DNA of 34,440 nucleotides. Origin: Alphaproteobacteria bacterium (GTDB taxonomy: Bacteria; Pseudomonadota; Alphaproteobacteria; Caulobacterales; Aquidulcibacteraceae). This document shows positions 8,061-17,602 of this stretch, in pieces. The notes under the pieces were generated by a model. The model searched no databases and was not told the DNA's origin. It worked only from the letters and a program-made list of their open reading frames with translations. Within the stretch, counting starts at the first letter, position 1; each line of letters starts with the position of its first letter. The position numbers were made by a program, and so were the translations under genes. The stretch spans positions 1 to 34,440 of the forward strand of contig JAGWZH010000023.1 of the NCBI GenBank assembly GCA_018971945.1, written 5' to 3'.

Positions 8061-9146
8061 ATGGCCAAGGTGAAGGCGGCAGCAGCCAAGAAGGCCGCCG
8101 AAAAAAAACGCGACAACCGCAAGGCGGAACTGCTCTCAAGCCCCGTCGAACATATTGATGTCGCCAAGATCAACGGGTCTGAAATCATCAAAGCCATGGC
8201 CAAGATGAGCTTCACGAGCCGCGACACCGCACGTGCTGCGGAAATCCTCAACATGGCGCTTGCCGACAAGCAGTGTTCTGTATGGTTGACCATGGCCGGG
8301 TCGACGGGCGCCGGCGGCTGTCTGCATGTGTGGCGCGACATGGTCGAATACAACATGGTCGACGCCGTGGTCGCCACCGGCGCAGCGATCATCGACATGG
8401 ATTTTCTTGAAGCGCTTGGCTTTCGCCACTACCAGGCCAAGGAAATCCCCGACGATCGGGTGCTGCGGGATCTCTATATCGACCGGATCTATGACACCTA
8501 TATCGACGAAGAGGAGCTCCAGCACGTCGATCATACGATCTATGACATCTGCGCATTGCTTGAGCCGCGCCCCTATTCCTCTCGCGAATTCATTTGGGAA
8601 ATCGGGAAATGGCTTGCCTCCGGCAATGCGGTGAAGAAGGACAGCCTGATCCAGCGCGCCTATGAGAAAGGCGTACCGATCTTCGTTCCCGCATTCTCCG
8701 ACTGCTCTGCAGGCTTTGGCCTGGTGAAGCATCAGGTTGAGCGGCGCAAGGCGAAAAAGCCCTATGTGACCATCGACAGCGCCGCAGATTTCCGTGAACT
8801 GACGGAGATCAAGCTCGCCGCGGGCTCGACTGCTCTCTTCATGATCGGCGGCGGGGTGCCGAAAAACTTCGCGCAGGATACGGTCGTGTGCGCGGAGATC
8901 CTCGGTCATGATGATGTGGAGATGCACAAATACGCCGTTCAGGTCACTGTGGCCGACGTCCGCGACGGGGCCTGTTCTTCATCGACGCTGAAGGAGGCCT
9001 GCTCCTGGGGCAAAGTCGACGTGACCTATGAACAGATGGTCTTCGCCGAGGCCACAACCGTGGCGCCCATCATCGTCTCCGACGCCTATCACCAGGGCCA
9101 CTGGAAAAAACGCAAAGCCCGGAATTGGTCCAAGCTTTTCCAATAA
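8061..9146 (+). CDS. Deoxyhypusine-synthase-like protein
   Basis: A 361-residue member of the deoxyhypusine synthase (DHS) superfamily; bacteria have no eIF5A, so the role is polyamine-related rather than hypusine formation. Matches to DHS include YNMVDAVVATGA, FMIGGGVPKNF and EACSWGKVDV. The eukaryotic catalytic lysine (human Lys329 in VKVYADAS) aligns with methionine in QMVFAEAT, and the His in GGVVKHH aligns with Asn in GGVPKNF, so the chemistry must differ. The start is ATG 8061 with AAGGA 8 bases upstream; a GTG at 8022 is less likely. The N-terminus is Lys/Ala-rich. It sits 182 bases after ODC, suggesting use of putrescine (for example for homospermidine), which is inference. Confidence 0.85.
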   Translation: MAKVKAAAAKKAAEKKRDNRKAELLSSPVEHIDVAKINGSEIIKAMAKMSFTSRDTARAAEILNMALADKQCSVWLTMAGSTGAGGCLHVWRDMVEYNMVDAVVATGAAIIDMDFLEALGFRHYQAKEIPDDRVLRDLYIDRIYDTYIDEEELQHVDHTIYDICALLEPRPYSSREFIWEIGKWLASGNAVKKDSLIQRAYEKGVPIFVPAFSDCSAGFGLVKHQVERRKAKKPYVTIDSAADFRELTEIKLAAGSTALFMIGGGVPKNFAQDTVVCAEILGHDDVEMHKYAVQVTVADVRDGACSSSTLKEACSWGKVDVTYEQMVFAEATTVAPIIVSDAYHQGHWKKRKARNWSKLFQ

Positions 9147-9221
9147 AAGCGATTATCGAGGCGGGTCCTTAGGGTACGCTCCGGGTCCGCTTTCCCTTCA
9201 AAGCCGAGGAGGCGCATCCCA

Positions 9222-10178
9222 GTGGCCCATCGTCCCTTGCGCGTAGGCGTCCTGGGTGCGGCGCGGGTGGCGGTCTTCGGCATGATCGCTCCGGCCAGGG
9301 AGGTAGATGGCGTAGAGGTCGTCGCCATCGCCTCGCGTGATCCCGACCGCGCCCGCGCTTTCGCCACGCTTCATGGCGTTAGTTCCGTTTCTGAGACCTA
9401 CGAGGCGTTGATCGAAAGCCCGGACATCGATCTTGTTTATGTGGCGACGCCTCCGTTCAACCATGCCGACCTGGCCATCAAAGCGTTGCGCGCAGGCAAA
9501 CCCGTGCTGATCGAGAAGCCTCTCGCGATGAATGCTGCAGAGGCCCGGGCGGTTCGACGAACCGCGGAAGAAACCGGTCTCGCCGCCATAGAGGCCTTTC
9601 ACTGGCGGCATCACGGCCTTGCCACCCGCGCCTTGACGCTTCTACCAGAGATAGGCCCCTTGCGACGCCTCGAAGCCCGCTTTGACGCCATGATCACCCA
9701 GTCTGATCAGGAGTTCCGCTGGAACCCCTCTCTTGGCGGCGGCGCCTTGATGGATTTGGGCTGCTACTGCATCCACTGGATCCGGACATTTTCTGGCATC
9801 GAACCGCAGGTGGTCCGTGCAAAAATGGACATCGAGGGCGGAGTCGACGTCACGACCGAAGCGCATCTTGCCTGCGCCGACATGGAAGCGACCCTCCATA
9901 CCTCGATGCGCCGGCCACGCCAGGCTGTGCTTCGCATCGAGGGAAAACACGGATCATTGCTCATAGAAAACCCCCTTGCCCCCCAGCTTGGCCATCGCCT
10001 GACGCTGGACCGAGAGGGTCGCAAAACCGCCGAGAGCCTTGACGCTGAACCCACCTTCACCGCCCAGCTCAGGGCCGTCGCTGCTCATCTGAAGGACAAT
10101 AAGCCATTCGCCTTGCCGCCCGACGATGCGGAAAAAAACATGGCGGTGATCGACGCGATCCGGGAACGATCGCGCTGA
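9222..10178 (+). CDS. Gfo/Idh/MocA-family oxidoreductase
   Basis: A 318-residue NAD(P)-dependent dehydrogenase. The N-terminal Rossmann fold starts with VGVLGAARVA; the family signature PVLIEKPLAMN (about residue 95-105) supplies the EKP lysine. EAFHWRHH and GGGALMDLGCYCIHW mark the catalytic and substrate region. The GTG start is supported by GAGGAGG nine bases upstream (9206-9212). It is 75 bases from the DHS-like gene on the same strand and may be co-transcribed. Substrate unknown: members act on sugars, inositols or trans-dihydrodiols, and nothing here narrows this. Confidence 0.85.
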   Translation: MAHRPLRVGVLGAARVAVFGMIAPAREVDGVEVVAIASRDPDRARAFATLHGVSSVSETYEALIESPDIDLVYVATPPFNHADLAIKALRAGKPVLIEKPLAMNAAEARAVRRTAEETGLAAIEAFHWRHHGLATRALTLLPEIGPLRRLEARFDAMITQSDQEFRWNPSLGGGALMDLGCYCIHWIRTFSGIEPQVVRAKMDIEGGVDVTTEAHLACADMEATLHTSMRRPRQAVLRIEGKHGSLLIENPLAPQLGHRLTLDREGRKTAESLDAEPTFTAQLRAVAAHLKDNKPFALPPDDAEKNMAVIDAIRERSR

Positions 10179-10578
10179 GGATCAGAGCGGCGCCGGATCA
10201 TCAGGAAAATGGATCGGCATGAAACCACATCATCGGATCTTCTCGTTCTGGACGGGAGGCGCGTCCGACTTGTCCCGCCCTGTTTCACCCAAAGCCGCTG
10301 ATCTCCTGAAGGGCTGCGGCCCGCAAGCCTAAGACATTGGTCAAATGGATGCACGGCGCATCATGACGCGATACCCCCCGTTAGACGGAGATCGGATCAG
10401 AACCGGCCCCATGTTCGCCGGCGTGCGAACCCTGACGCTGGGCTGAGCAAGCCCGGGGCTGGAAAGCTGAGCCTTCGCAATAGTCGCCTTGCGGGCCGAG
10501 CTCAGCGATCCGCGCGCACCCCATTGTCCAGCGTCTCGCGCCCGGTTGAATCCGAGACCGAGAGCGCCGCCTACGCGC
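10179..10578. other. 400-base convergent intergenic region
   Basis: Lies between two convergent genes. I see no gene with a ribosome-binding site, no RNA gene and no hairpin followed by a T-run. GC-rich short inverted repeats occur but none stands out. Confidence 0.4.
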
Positions 10579-12420
10579 CTAGCCTGGTTGCGCCATCCAG
10601 GCCCGCACCAGGCTCTCGGTCACCGACAGCGGCGTCGAGCCATTGACCAGCACGGTGTCATGAAAGCCCTTGAGATCGAAAAGATCGCCCAAGGCAGCCT
10701 GCGCTTCCGCCCGCAGCCTTAAAATCTCCTGCCGTCCGACCATGTATCCGCAGGCCTGCCCAGGCCAGACGCAATAGCGGTCGATTTCGGTTTCGATGGA
10801 GGACCGCTGATCGCCTGTGGCGGCGAGCATTGATTGAATCGCCTCCTCCCGCGTCCAGCGTTTGACGTGAAGCCCAGTATCCACAACCAGCCTGGAGGCG
10901 CGGAACGCTGCGGACTGCAGATAACCGAGTCGCCCCAGCCGGTCATTGGCGTACATCCCAAGCTCGTCCGCAAGCTGCTCGGCATAGAGCGCCCAACCCT
11001 CAGCGTATGCGTTGAAGCCAAGCATCGCCGTACGGATGAACGGCAGGCCTTGCGCTTCCTGCTGAATAGAGATTTGCCAGTGATGTCCGGGCGTCGCCTC
11101 ATGATAGGTGAGCGTAGGCAGAGTATATTTGGGCCATTCCGCGGTGTTGCGCAGATTGATGAAATAGGCCCCCGGGCGGGACCCATCGGGCGCCGCAGCC
11201 TGGTAGTAGCCACCGGGCGCTCCCGCCTCCACATAAGGCGGCACCCGGCGGATCTCGAGGGCCGCCTGCGCGAGCGTTCCGCAGATCTCAGGCATGCGCG
11301 CAGTGATCGCCCCGACTTGGGCATTCAGATCGGCAAGCAATTGGGCCCTGCCCTCGTCGGTGTTTGGATAGAGTTGATCGGGCCGTCTTGATACCGACTG
11401 GATCCGCTCTGCGACCGTCCCGCGGGTGAGCCCCTCAGCGCGCAGAATGGCTTCCATCTCGGCTTGGAGCTCGGCGACAAGCTCAACGCCCATCGCATGC
11501 ACCTCGTCTGGGCTCAGGCTGGTCGTCGTCTGGTTCTTCAGCGCCGCCGCATACATCGCTTCGCCATCCGGCAGCTTCCAGATCCCGGCGTCTTCCGTCG
11601 CCTGACCGCGAACCGCCTGCAAGGCTGCGATCTGGCGCTGATAGGCCGGTATGATCTCGTTGCGGACGATCGCCTCCGCTCTTTCCGCATAGGCCGCACG
11701 CTCCGCTTCTGGGATGTCCTGCGCTTCGACTGCCCGGCGCGCCAGAGACTGCACGAGCACGGTCTCCGCCGGAGCAATAGACGCGAATGCGGTCAATTGG
11801 CGGATCGCGCCGTCAAGGCAAAACAAGGGTGCAACGACGCCTGCTGCAGCATCCAGGGCGACGACAGCGCTTTCCTGATCCATTAATCTCGCGTATCCGG
11901 ACAGTCGCGCCAAATAGGCGTCGGCTTGCGCTTTTGAAGTCACCGGGTGCTGACTATCCAGAAAGTCCGGGACCCACGTATAGCCGCCTTCGATCTGATT
12001 GACGATATAGGGGCCTCCAGCGCCGGAGCCGTAGGCGAACCTCATTGAGTCAACATCGTTCTGGAGACTGGTGCGCACGACTTCCAGGCTGACCGCATCT
12101 TGCCCCGTCAACCCTTTCTCGGCAAAAGGCGCGAGCGCGGCGAGACCCTGCTCCAGGATGCTCCTTGTTTGCAGAAAGCCCTCGCGGGACACATCTGACC
12201 AACGGTCCAGATAAGGCCCTCCGGCCCGCGCCTCGCTGACGGCGAGGCTGGTCGCGAACTCAGGGCTGTCGCGCAGCAAATTTGTGGCGAGACTGTCCAG
12301 AACGGCATCCAGGTCCGCCGCCTCTATGGGCGTGGAGCACCCTGAAAGTCCCATCGCGAACGCCAAACCAAGCGTGGCGGAGGTCCCGATCATGAGCTCG
12401 CGCCGATTGATCCGTTTCAT
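10579..12420 (-). CDS. DUF885 family putative metallopeptidase lipoprotein
   Basis: A 613-residue protein starting MKRINRRELMIGTSATLG with a twin-arginine-like signal and lipobox LSGC (Cys28), so probably a lipoprotein outside the cytoplasm. The DUF885 core has the zinc-site-like motif YHEATPGHHW followed about 40 residues later by AYAEGWALYAEQLADELG, the pattern of gluzincin-like metallopeptidases in which the two His and the later Glu bind metal. The C-terminal region (VWPGQACGYMVGRQEI, GFHDTVLVNGSTPL) is also typical. Length is normal. Substrate not known; peptidase activity is inferred from the motif. It stands alone and ends convergently with the oxidoreductase. Confidence 0.85.
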   Translation of the reverse strand: MKRINRRELMIGTSATLGLAFAMGLSGCSTPIEAADLDAVLDSLATNLLRDSPEFATSLAVSEARAGGPYLDRWSDVSREGFLQTRSILEQGLAALAPFAEKGLTGQDAVSLEVVRTSLQNDVDSMRFAYGSGAGGPYIVNQIEGGYTWVPDFLDSQHPVTSKAQADAYLARLSGYARLMDQESAVVALDAAAGVVAPLFCLDGAIRQLTAFASIAPAETVLVQSLARRAVEAQDIPEAERAAYAERAEAIVRNEIIPAYQRQIAALQAVRGQATEDAGIWKLPDGEAMYAAALKNQTTTSLSPDEVHAMGVELVAELQAEMEAILRAEGLTRGTVAERIQSVSRRPDQLYPNTDEGRAQLLADLNAQVGAITARMPEICGTLAQAALEIRRVPPYVEAGAPGGYYQAAAPDGSRPGAYFINLRNTAEWPKYTLPTLTYHEATPGHHWQISIQQEAQGLPFIRTAMLGFNAYAEGWALYAEQLADELGMYANDRLGRLGYLQSAAFRASRLVVDTGLHVKRWTREEAIQSMLAATGDQRSSIETEIDRYCVWPGQACGYMVGRQEILRLRAEAQAALGDLFDLKGFHDTVLVNGSTPLSVTESLVRAWMAQPG

Positions 12421-12472
12421 GAAAGCTCCCCTGAAAGCATCAGGATGATCCTAGCGGAGAACACAGCTGCGG

Positions 12473-13576
12473 CTAGGCTTTTTCGCACGCCGCAGAAGCG
12501 ACGATCTCGCCGAGGGCGAAACTTGAGGTGAGTCCTGGGCTATCGATACCGTAGAGGCAATAAAGCCCTGGCAGGCCGTGGCGCTCGGGCCCGTCGATCC
12601 GGAAGTCTTCAAACGCCGCTGGCGCGGCGCCGATTTTTGGCCGCACCCCGGCATAGTCAGGCAAAAGGGTCCGTCTTCGGACCTCTGGCCAGTAGCGCGC
12701 AGCCCCTTCGACAAAAGCCGAGATTTTGCTCTCGTCGACGTCATAACGGGGCTTGGCGATCACCTCGACATCCGGGCCGAGCCGGGCGCGCCCATCGGCC
12801 ATGGGCGTATAGTGCACGCCGTGGCCAGAGGGATTAGGCGCAGGATAAATCAGCCGTGAAAACGGCATGGGTCCCGTGACGCGGAAATAATCGCCTTTCG
12901 CGTAGCGGATCTCCGGCCTCATGCCTGGGCCAAGTCCCTGGATTCCGCGTGCGGCGACGTCGGCTTCAAGGCCGGCCGCATTGACCAGGAGGGTCGCGGT
13001 GAAACTCTCTCCGCCTGCTGTCACCCGCCAGGCCTCGCCTGTCCATGCGGCCTTTTCAAAAGGCGTCGAGCGGACGAGCGCTCCGCCGGCGGCTTCGATG
13101 TCGCCCAAGAGGGCGAGCATGTAGAGATGGCTGTCCACAAGCCCCGAGGATGCGGAGTGAATGGCTGCAAGGCAAGCGATCGCCGGCTCCAGGGCTTGCG
13201 CATCGGCCCGATCGATCAGCGACAGCCCTTCCACCCCGTTGTCCAGGCCCTGCGCCATGAGGCGATCCAGGGCAGCGAGGTCTTCAGGCGCCGTCGCCAC
13301 GATCAGCTTGCCGATCGGCTCTGCGCGAAAACCCCGTTCCGCGCCATAGGCATAAAGCGCCTGCTTTCCTGCGATGCAGAGCCGCGCCTTCAGCGATCCT
13401 GTTGGATAGTAAAGTCCCGCATGGATGACTTCGCTGTTTCGGGAAGATGCTCCTTCGCCAAAGCGGGTATGACGCTCCAGGACAGCTGCGCTCCGGCCCC
13501 GCGCCGCGAGCGCCCGCCCGACCGCAAGCCCGACACAGCCAGCGCCGATGATCGCAGCGTCAAAATCCGGCGTCAA
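12473..13576 (-). CDS. FAD-dependent oxidoreductase, L-2-hydroxyglutarate oxidase-like
   Basis: A 367-residue DAO-fold flavoprotein. The FAD-binding IIGAGCVGLAVGRALA opens the protein. SSRNSEVIHAGLYYP and YAKGDYFRV are the patterns seen in the LhgO/L2HGDH group, which oxidises L-2-hydroxyglutarate to 2-oxoglutarate at the membrane. The C-terminus (LPDYAGVRPKIG, GIDSPGLTSSFALGE) completes the FAD site. Its start overlaps the glycosyltransferase stop by four bases (ATGA), so the two are co-translated although their functions are not obviously linked. Substrate assignment is by family resemblance. Confidence 0.82.
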   Translation of the reverse strand: MTPDFDAAIIGAGCVGLAVGRALAARGRSAAVLERHTRFGEGASSRNSEVIHAGLYYPTGSLKARLCIAGKQALYAYGAERGFRAEPIGKLIVATAPEDLAALDRLMAQGLDNGVEGLSLIDRADAQALEPAIACLAAIHSASSGLVDSHLYMLALLGDIEAAGGALVRSTPFEKAAWTGEAWRVTAGGESFTATLLVNAAGLEADVAARGIQGLGPGMRPEIRYAKGDYFRVTGPMPFSRLIYPAPNPSGHGVHYTPMADGRARLGPDVEVIAKPRYDVDESKISAFVEGAARYWPEVRRRTLLPDYAGVRPKIGAAPAAFEDFRIDGPERHGLPGLYCLYGIDSPGLTSSFALGEIVASAACEKA

Positions 13577-14613
13577 AATCCCGCAAACTCCTCTTCAGTC
13601 AGCCGCTGCGCGAAGACCCCGGACCCGGCTGAGGTTCGCGCCCATCGGGTGCGGATGAAATCCCACGGATAGAGGAGCACAGCGCCGGCGTAATCGAACG
13701 CCGTCAGCGGAGTACCCAAAGCCCGGGCGCGTTCCTCCATCTGCCGCGCCGAAGGGCCGGCGCCCAGAAGCCTGAACCAGAGGGGAAAACGCGATAGAAA
13801 GCGCTTCGCCGCCCGCTCTGCCGCCCGCTGTCTCGAACGCGCCATAAAGGGTCCATAGCGCAGAGCCGCCTCGAGCATCCAAAAGTGCGGTAGGCCGTTG
13901 CGCTGCTGCGCCAATTGTCTGCCGAACGTATCGGCGTGGTGCCGCGTGTAGATGAGCGGCTCGCGCACAAACGCCACCTTTCCTTCGGCGATCACCCGGA
14001 GGGCCGCCTCGCAATCGAAGGAGGGCATGCCAGGGGTAAAGAAGTCTCCTTCGGCCCAATCGGGCGTCCAGCGGATGAAAAACGCCTGCCATGCGAAATG
14101 GGCGTCGTCCTGCCGGCACACCCGATCGATGAAGGAAAGGCCCTCCTCCACGTCTTGCCCCTTGAGCAATCGGGTGGGCAGCACACAATCATGCACCACG
14201 TCCCAGCCGGTCACACAGGTGATGGCGGGGTCGGTCTTCGCTTTGGCCACAAACTGCGCGATGGCGTCCCGCCTTATCAGGTCGTCCGCACAAAGCCATT
14301 GTACGAAGCGGGCCTGCTTGGGCGTCATGCGTATGGCGGCGTTCCAATTCTCAAGCTGCGGCAGGGATTGAGGATTCCGCGCCGCCAAAATGGGCGTTTT
14401 CCCCCCCTCGAACGAGCTGATGATGGCGGGGGTCTCGTCGCTGCTCGCGTTGTCTAAGACCACATGCACAAGATTGGGGTAAGTTTGCCTCTGCACGCAA
14501 GCCATGGTGGCCGCCAGGTGCTTTGCGCCATTATAGACCGGCGTCACCACCGCCACGAGCGGCGTATCCGTCTCATCCAACCCTGACAAAGAAAAGGATT
14601 CAGCGGATTGCAT
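13573..14613 (-). CDS. Family 2 glycosyltransferase
   Basis: A 346-residue GT-A enzyme. The nucleotide-sugar site is seen in LVAVVTPVYNGAKHLAATM and VLDNASSDET; the metal-binding acid pair is in FVQWLCADDLIRRDAI. The catalytic half ends near residue 250, followed by a basic region (RSRQRAAERAAKRFLSRF) that may contact membrane. The ATG at 14613 is preferred over a TTG two codons earlier. It overlaps the downstream flavoprotein by four bases. Donor and acceptor are unknown; no other polysaccharide genes are adjacent. Confidence 0.85.
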   Translation of the reverse strand: MQSAESFSLSGLDETDTPLVAVVTPVYNGAKHLAATMACVQRQTYPNLVHVVLDNASSDETPAIISSFEGGKTPILAARNPQSLPQLENWNAAIRMTPKQARFVQWLCADDLIRRDAIAQFVAKAKTDPAITCVTGWDVVHDCVLPTRLLKGQDVEEGLSFIDRVCRQDDAHFAWQAFFIRWTPDWAEGDFFTPGMPSFDCEAALRVIAEGKVAFVREPLIYTRHHADTFGRQLAQQRNGLPHFWMLEAALRYGPFMARSRQRAAERAAKRFLSRFPLWFRLLGAGPSARQMEERARALGTPLTAFDYAGAVLLYPWDFIRTRWARTSAGSGVFAQRLTEEEFAGF

Positions 14614-14624
14614 AATCAAAAGCC

Positions 14625-14960
14625 ATGCTAGACGGCGTCGCTCGACGCGTCTTTAAACATGCCACATGCCTAATCATGACGCTTGACCGCGCACAATGGC
14701 TTTCTCGCATGGCTCCGCGCGTCTGGTTTCCCTTCTTGGCCCACGGCGTCTCAGCTCTGATTGGATGGCCGCTGCAGAAGCCCATGCAGGCCGTGGCGGC
14801 GAAAACGCTTCGAGCCATGCCCAAGCCCGCTCAGGAACGCTTGGCCGATGGCCGAGCGGGAGACGCTGAGGCCTGGAGAGCGCCTTGCGGGCATATGGGC
14901 TCGGCCAAAAGCGTCGCAACCCGCGAAATTGGTCGATCCTGGGCCTTGTCCGCCTTCTAA
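14625..14960 (+). CDS. Hypothetical small protein (doubtful)
   Basis: A 111-residue frame fills the gap between two minus-strand genes and starts 11 bases from the glycosyltransferase ATG, divergent to it. It contains a hydrophobic stretch (WFPFLAHGVSALIGW) and a basic Ala-rich part (KPMQAVAAKTLRAMPKPAQ). I recognise no family and see no ribosome-binding site at 14625 or at the inner ATG (14676). It could be a membrane-associated small protein or chance. Otherwise this 370-base gap holds only the presumed glycosyltransferase promoter. Confidence 0.25.
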   Translation: MLDGVARRVFKHATCLIMTLDRAQWLSRMAPRVWFPFLAHGVSALIGWPLQKPMQAVAAKTLRAMPKPAQERLADGRAGDAEAWRAPCGHMGSAKSVATREIGRSWALSAF

Positions 14961-14987
14961 GGGGATCCCTTAGGGCCGGAAATCGCC

Positions 14988-15836
14988 CTAGCCCTCCTCG
15001 CGCAGACCCATCCGCCCCAGCACCCCTTTGACGATCACGTCGAGCACGCTGTCGATGGAGTAGTCCGCTGGGGCGACGAAATTGACGCGATCCTCTTTGA
15101 TGAGGTCATGGATCCGGCCCGTTTCCCGTTGGGTGAACCAATGGTCGGGGTCCAAAACCCCAATAGCGCAGCCCCCTTGGGTCATGACCATTTTCATGGA
15201 CGGAATGTCGGTATGCCCGTCCCCAATAAAGATCATCCGCCGGAACGGGAGAGGCCGACGCTCTTCGGGCATCCACCGATTAATGGCTTCTGTGTCCCAG
15301 CTATTATCGACCCCTTTATTGATGCGGAAAAGGAACTGGGTCTTGGTGGTGTAGTTGATGGCCACGCCGGGCCATACGGCGCGGTCCTCCGCGTCCAACA
15401 TGAACCGGCTCGCAAAAACCCGTCGAAACTCTGAAAAGATCGAACATCCTTCGATCATTTCATAATTGCCCGACGAAATGACATAGTGTTCCAGATGCAG
15501 GCCATAACCTGCAGCGAAGGCGTTGATCCGGTCAAACCATGTTTCAACACCATGAAAATAGTCCGGCTGTCGTCCGTGGTCGCGGAGCATGCGGCCCGTG
15601 ACGGCCACCCCTGCTTCTCGAGCCTTCTCGAGCATGAGCCGCATATAGACGAGGATTTCGTCGGCATCCTGCCGCCGCGCCGTTTGGCGCACTTCTTTCC
15701 AGAAGGCCTCGCGGTCCAGCCCGATGCTTGGGATGAAGCTTCGCTCCTGCATATTGCCGCGGGCCAGAGTGCCGTCAAAATCATAGACAACGGCCGCGCG
15801 AAAAGGGGTTGGGCGGTGGAAAGACGAGGCGCTCAT
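14988..15836 (-). CDS. HAD-family hydrolase (phosphatase)
   Basis: A 282-residue HAD-superfamily enzyme. Motif I is YDFDGTLA with the nucleophile and acid-base aspartates; motif II is VISSGNYE; the motif IV acids are in FIGDGHTDIPSMK. A large insert between motifs I and II suggests a C1 cap. It is 56 bases downstream of murC on the same strand and may be co-transcribed. Substrate unknown; the phosphoserine-phosphatase-like subgroup is closest by layout. Confidence 0.85.
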   Translation of the reverse strand: MSASSFHRPTPFRAAVVYDFDGTLARGNMQERSFIPSIGLDREAFWKEVRQTARRQDADEILVYMRLMLEKAREAGVAVTGRMLRDHGRQPDYFHGVETWFDRINAFAAGYGLHLEHYVISSGNYEMIEGCSIFSEFRRVFASRFMLDAEDRAVWPGVAINYTTKTQFLFRINKGVDNSWDTEAINRWMPEERRPLPFRRMIFIGDGHTDIPSMKMVMTQGGCAIGVLDPDHWFTQRETGRIHDLIKEDRVNFVAPADYSIDSVLDVIVKGVLGRMGLREEG

Positions 15837-15892
15837 CCCTTGTGCTTAGAACGAGTCGGGGTCGGTTCAGACAAAGACGGGCGCCCCTCTAA

Positions 15893-17296
15893 TCAGTTCA
15901 GCTTGCCCACCAAGGCTCCCGCATGGGTGGTGATGTCGCCGGCGCCCATGCACACCACGAGGTCGCCCGGTTGCGCCTCAGCCATGACCAAGGCAGGGAG
16001 GCCGTCCAGCGTCCCCAGATGCAGGGCCCGCCGATGCCCATGCCGGGAGATGCTGGCGGCGAGGGCCTGCGCACTGATCCCCTCGATCGGCGTCTCGCCC
16101 GCGGGATAGACGTCCGCGACGGCCACGATATCGGCTTCATTGAAGCAGGTGGAGAATTCGGTGAAGAGGTCTTTCAGTCGGGAATAGCGGTGGGGCTGGA
16201 CCACGGCGATGATGCGTCCCCGCCCTACCTCTCGAGCAGCCTTCAAGACCGCCGCGATCTCCACGGGGTGGTGCGCGTAATCGTCGACAATCCGTACGCC
16301 GTTCCACGCGCCCACGGTGCTGAAACGGCGTTTCACCCCGCCGAACTGGGCAAGGCCCTTGCGGATGGCGCTGTCGCCCACGCCGAGTTCTCGCGCGACA
16401 GCGATGGCCGCCGTCGCGTTTTGCACATTATGTCCGCCCACCACCGGCAGGAAGAGGTCATGCAGCGTAACCCCTGGGCCCTCGCCGCGCCGGCGGGCCA
16501 CGACATCGAAGGTTGAGCCCTCAGGACTAGGTCGAATATTCGTCGCAACGACATCCGCCTGCGGATTGAAACCATAGGTAATAATTCGCCGATCGATCAC
16601 CTTGGCTGCAAGCTTTTGCACCTCTGGGTGGTCCAGACACAAAACCGCAAAGCCATAAAAGGGGATATTGGTCACGAAGTCCTCGAAGGCGGCATTCATC
16701 GCCTCGGCGTGGCCATAATGATCGAGATGTTCAGGGTCCATATTGGTGACGACGACTGCAGTCGCTCGAAGCCGTGTGAATGTCCCGTCGCTTTCATCGG
16801 CCTCCACCACCATCCAGTCGCCTTCCCCCATGCGGGTGTTGGCGCCGTAGGCATTAATGATGCCGCCATTGATGACGGTGGGGTCGATGCCACCCGCCTC
16901 CAGGAGCGAGGCCACGATTGATGTGGTGGTGGTTTTGCCATGCGTGCCCCCGATCGCGACGGACCATTTGAGCCTCATCAGTTCGGCAAGCATCTCCGCC
17001 CGCCGGACGATGGGAACGCCCCTGGCCCGGGCTGCGTCGACTTCGGGATTGCCGCCTTTGATGGCGGAAGAAACCACGACCACCCCGGCGCCGACGACAT
17101 TGGACGGATCATGTCCGATGAAGATCCTGGCCCCCTGTTCTTTCAACCGTTCGGTGTTGGCCGAGCCCTTGGCGTCCGATCCCGTGACCCGGTAGCCGAG
17201 ATTCATCATCACGGATGCGATGCCGCTCATCCCAATCCCGCCTATGCCGACGAAATGAACTGGGCCTGTATCGAATGGAACGGGACGCATGGCCAT
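15893..17296 (-). CDS. murC: UDP-N-acetylmuramate--L-alanine ligase
   Basis: A 467-residue cytoplasmic ATP-dependent ligase adding L-alanine to UDP-MurNAc, the first stem-peptide step of peptidoglycan synthesis. The UDP-binding [15 protein letters not shown] (residues 13-27), P-loop GTHGKTTTT (117-125), [34 protein letters not shown] and [11 protein letters not shown] are all canonical. Length is normal. Unusually no other division/cell-wall cluster genes (murG, murB, ddl, ftsQ) are adjacent; a HAD phosphatase follows and an SDR precedes. Two ATGs six bases apart (17296, 17290) can both serve as start. Confidence 0.95.
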   Translation of the reverse strand: MAMRPVPFDTGPVHFVGIGGIGMSGIASVMMNLGYRVTGSDAKGSANTERLKEQGARIFIGHDPSNVVGAGVVVVSSAIKGGNPEVDAARARGVPIVRRAEMLAELMRLKWSVAIGGTHGKTTTTSIVASLLEAGGIDPTVINGGIINAYGANTRMGEGDWMVVEADESDGTFTRLRATAVVVTNMDPEHLDHYGHAEAMNAAFEDFVTNIPFYGFAVLCLDHPEVQKLAAKVIDRRIITYGFNPQADVVATNIRPSPEGSTFDVVARRRGEGPGVTLHDLFLPVVGGHNVQNATAAIAVARELGVGDSAIRKGLAQFGGVKRRFSTVGAWNGVRIVDDYAHHPVEIAAVLKAAREVGRGRIIAVVQPHRYSRLKDLFTEFSTCFNEADIVAVADVYPAGETPIEGISAQALAASISRHGHRRALHLGTLDGLPALVMAEAQPGDLVVCMGAGDITTHAGALVGKLN

Positions 17297-17602
17297 AGAG
17301 AGGGTTTCCCTGGAGGGGTGCAGACCTCTTTCTTAACCTCGCTCCAAGAGTGAAGAAAGCGGTCAAAGCCGTGCACCATCGCACCCTGGGCGGCGTTCGG
17401 GCGCAAACCGCTGAGCGATCAACGGCCGCGCATCGATAGGCGCGCCAGCGAGCCGGCGGGAGGGCGCCATGTTTCGCAGCGCTTCTTGCTGCGCGCCGCG
17501 GCTCTATGCGATGATCCCCACCCCGTCAGTCAAGCATCGCCGCCCGCCGACGGAAATCCTAAGGGCCCCGCCGAGCGGCGCAAGGCGCCTCGCACCCGGA
17601 CG
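17297..17602. other. 306-base gap upstream of murC
   Basis: Presumed murC promoter region. A CTTTCTT/AAGAAAG inverted pair (17328-17334, 17353-17359) lies 32-63 bases before the murC start. No small gene could be supported. Confidence 0.35.
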
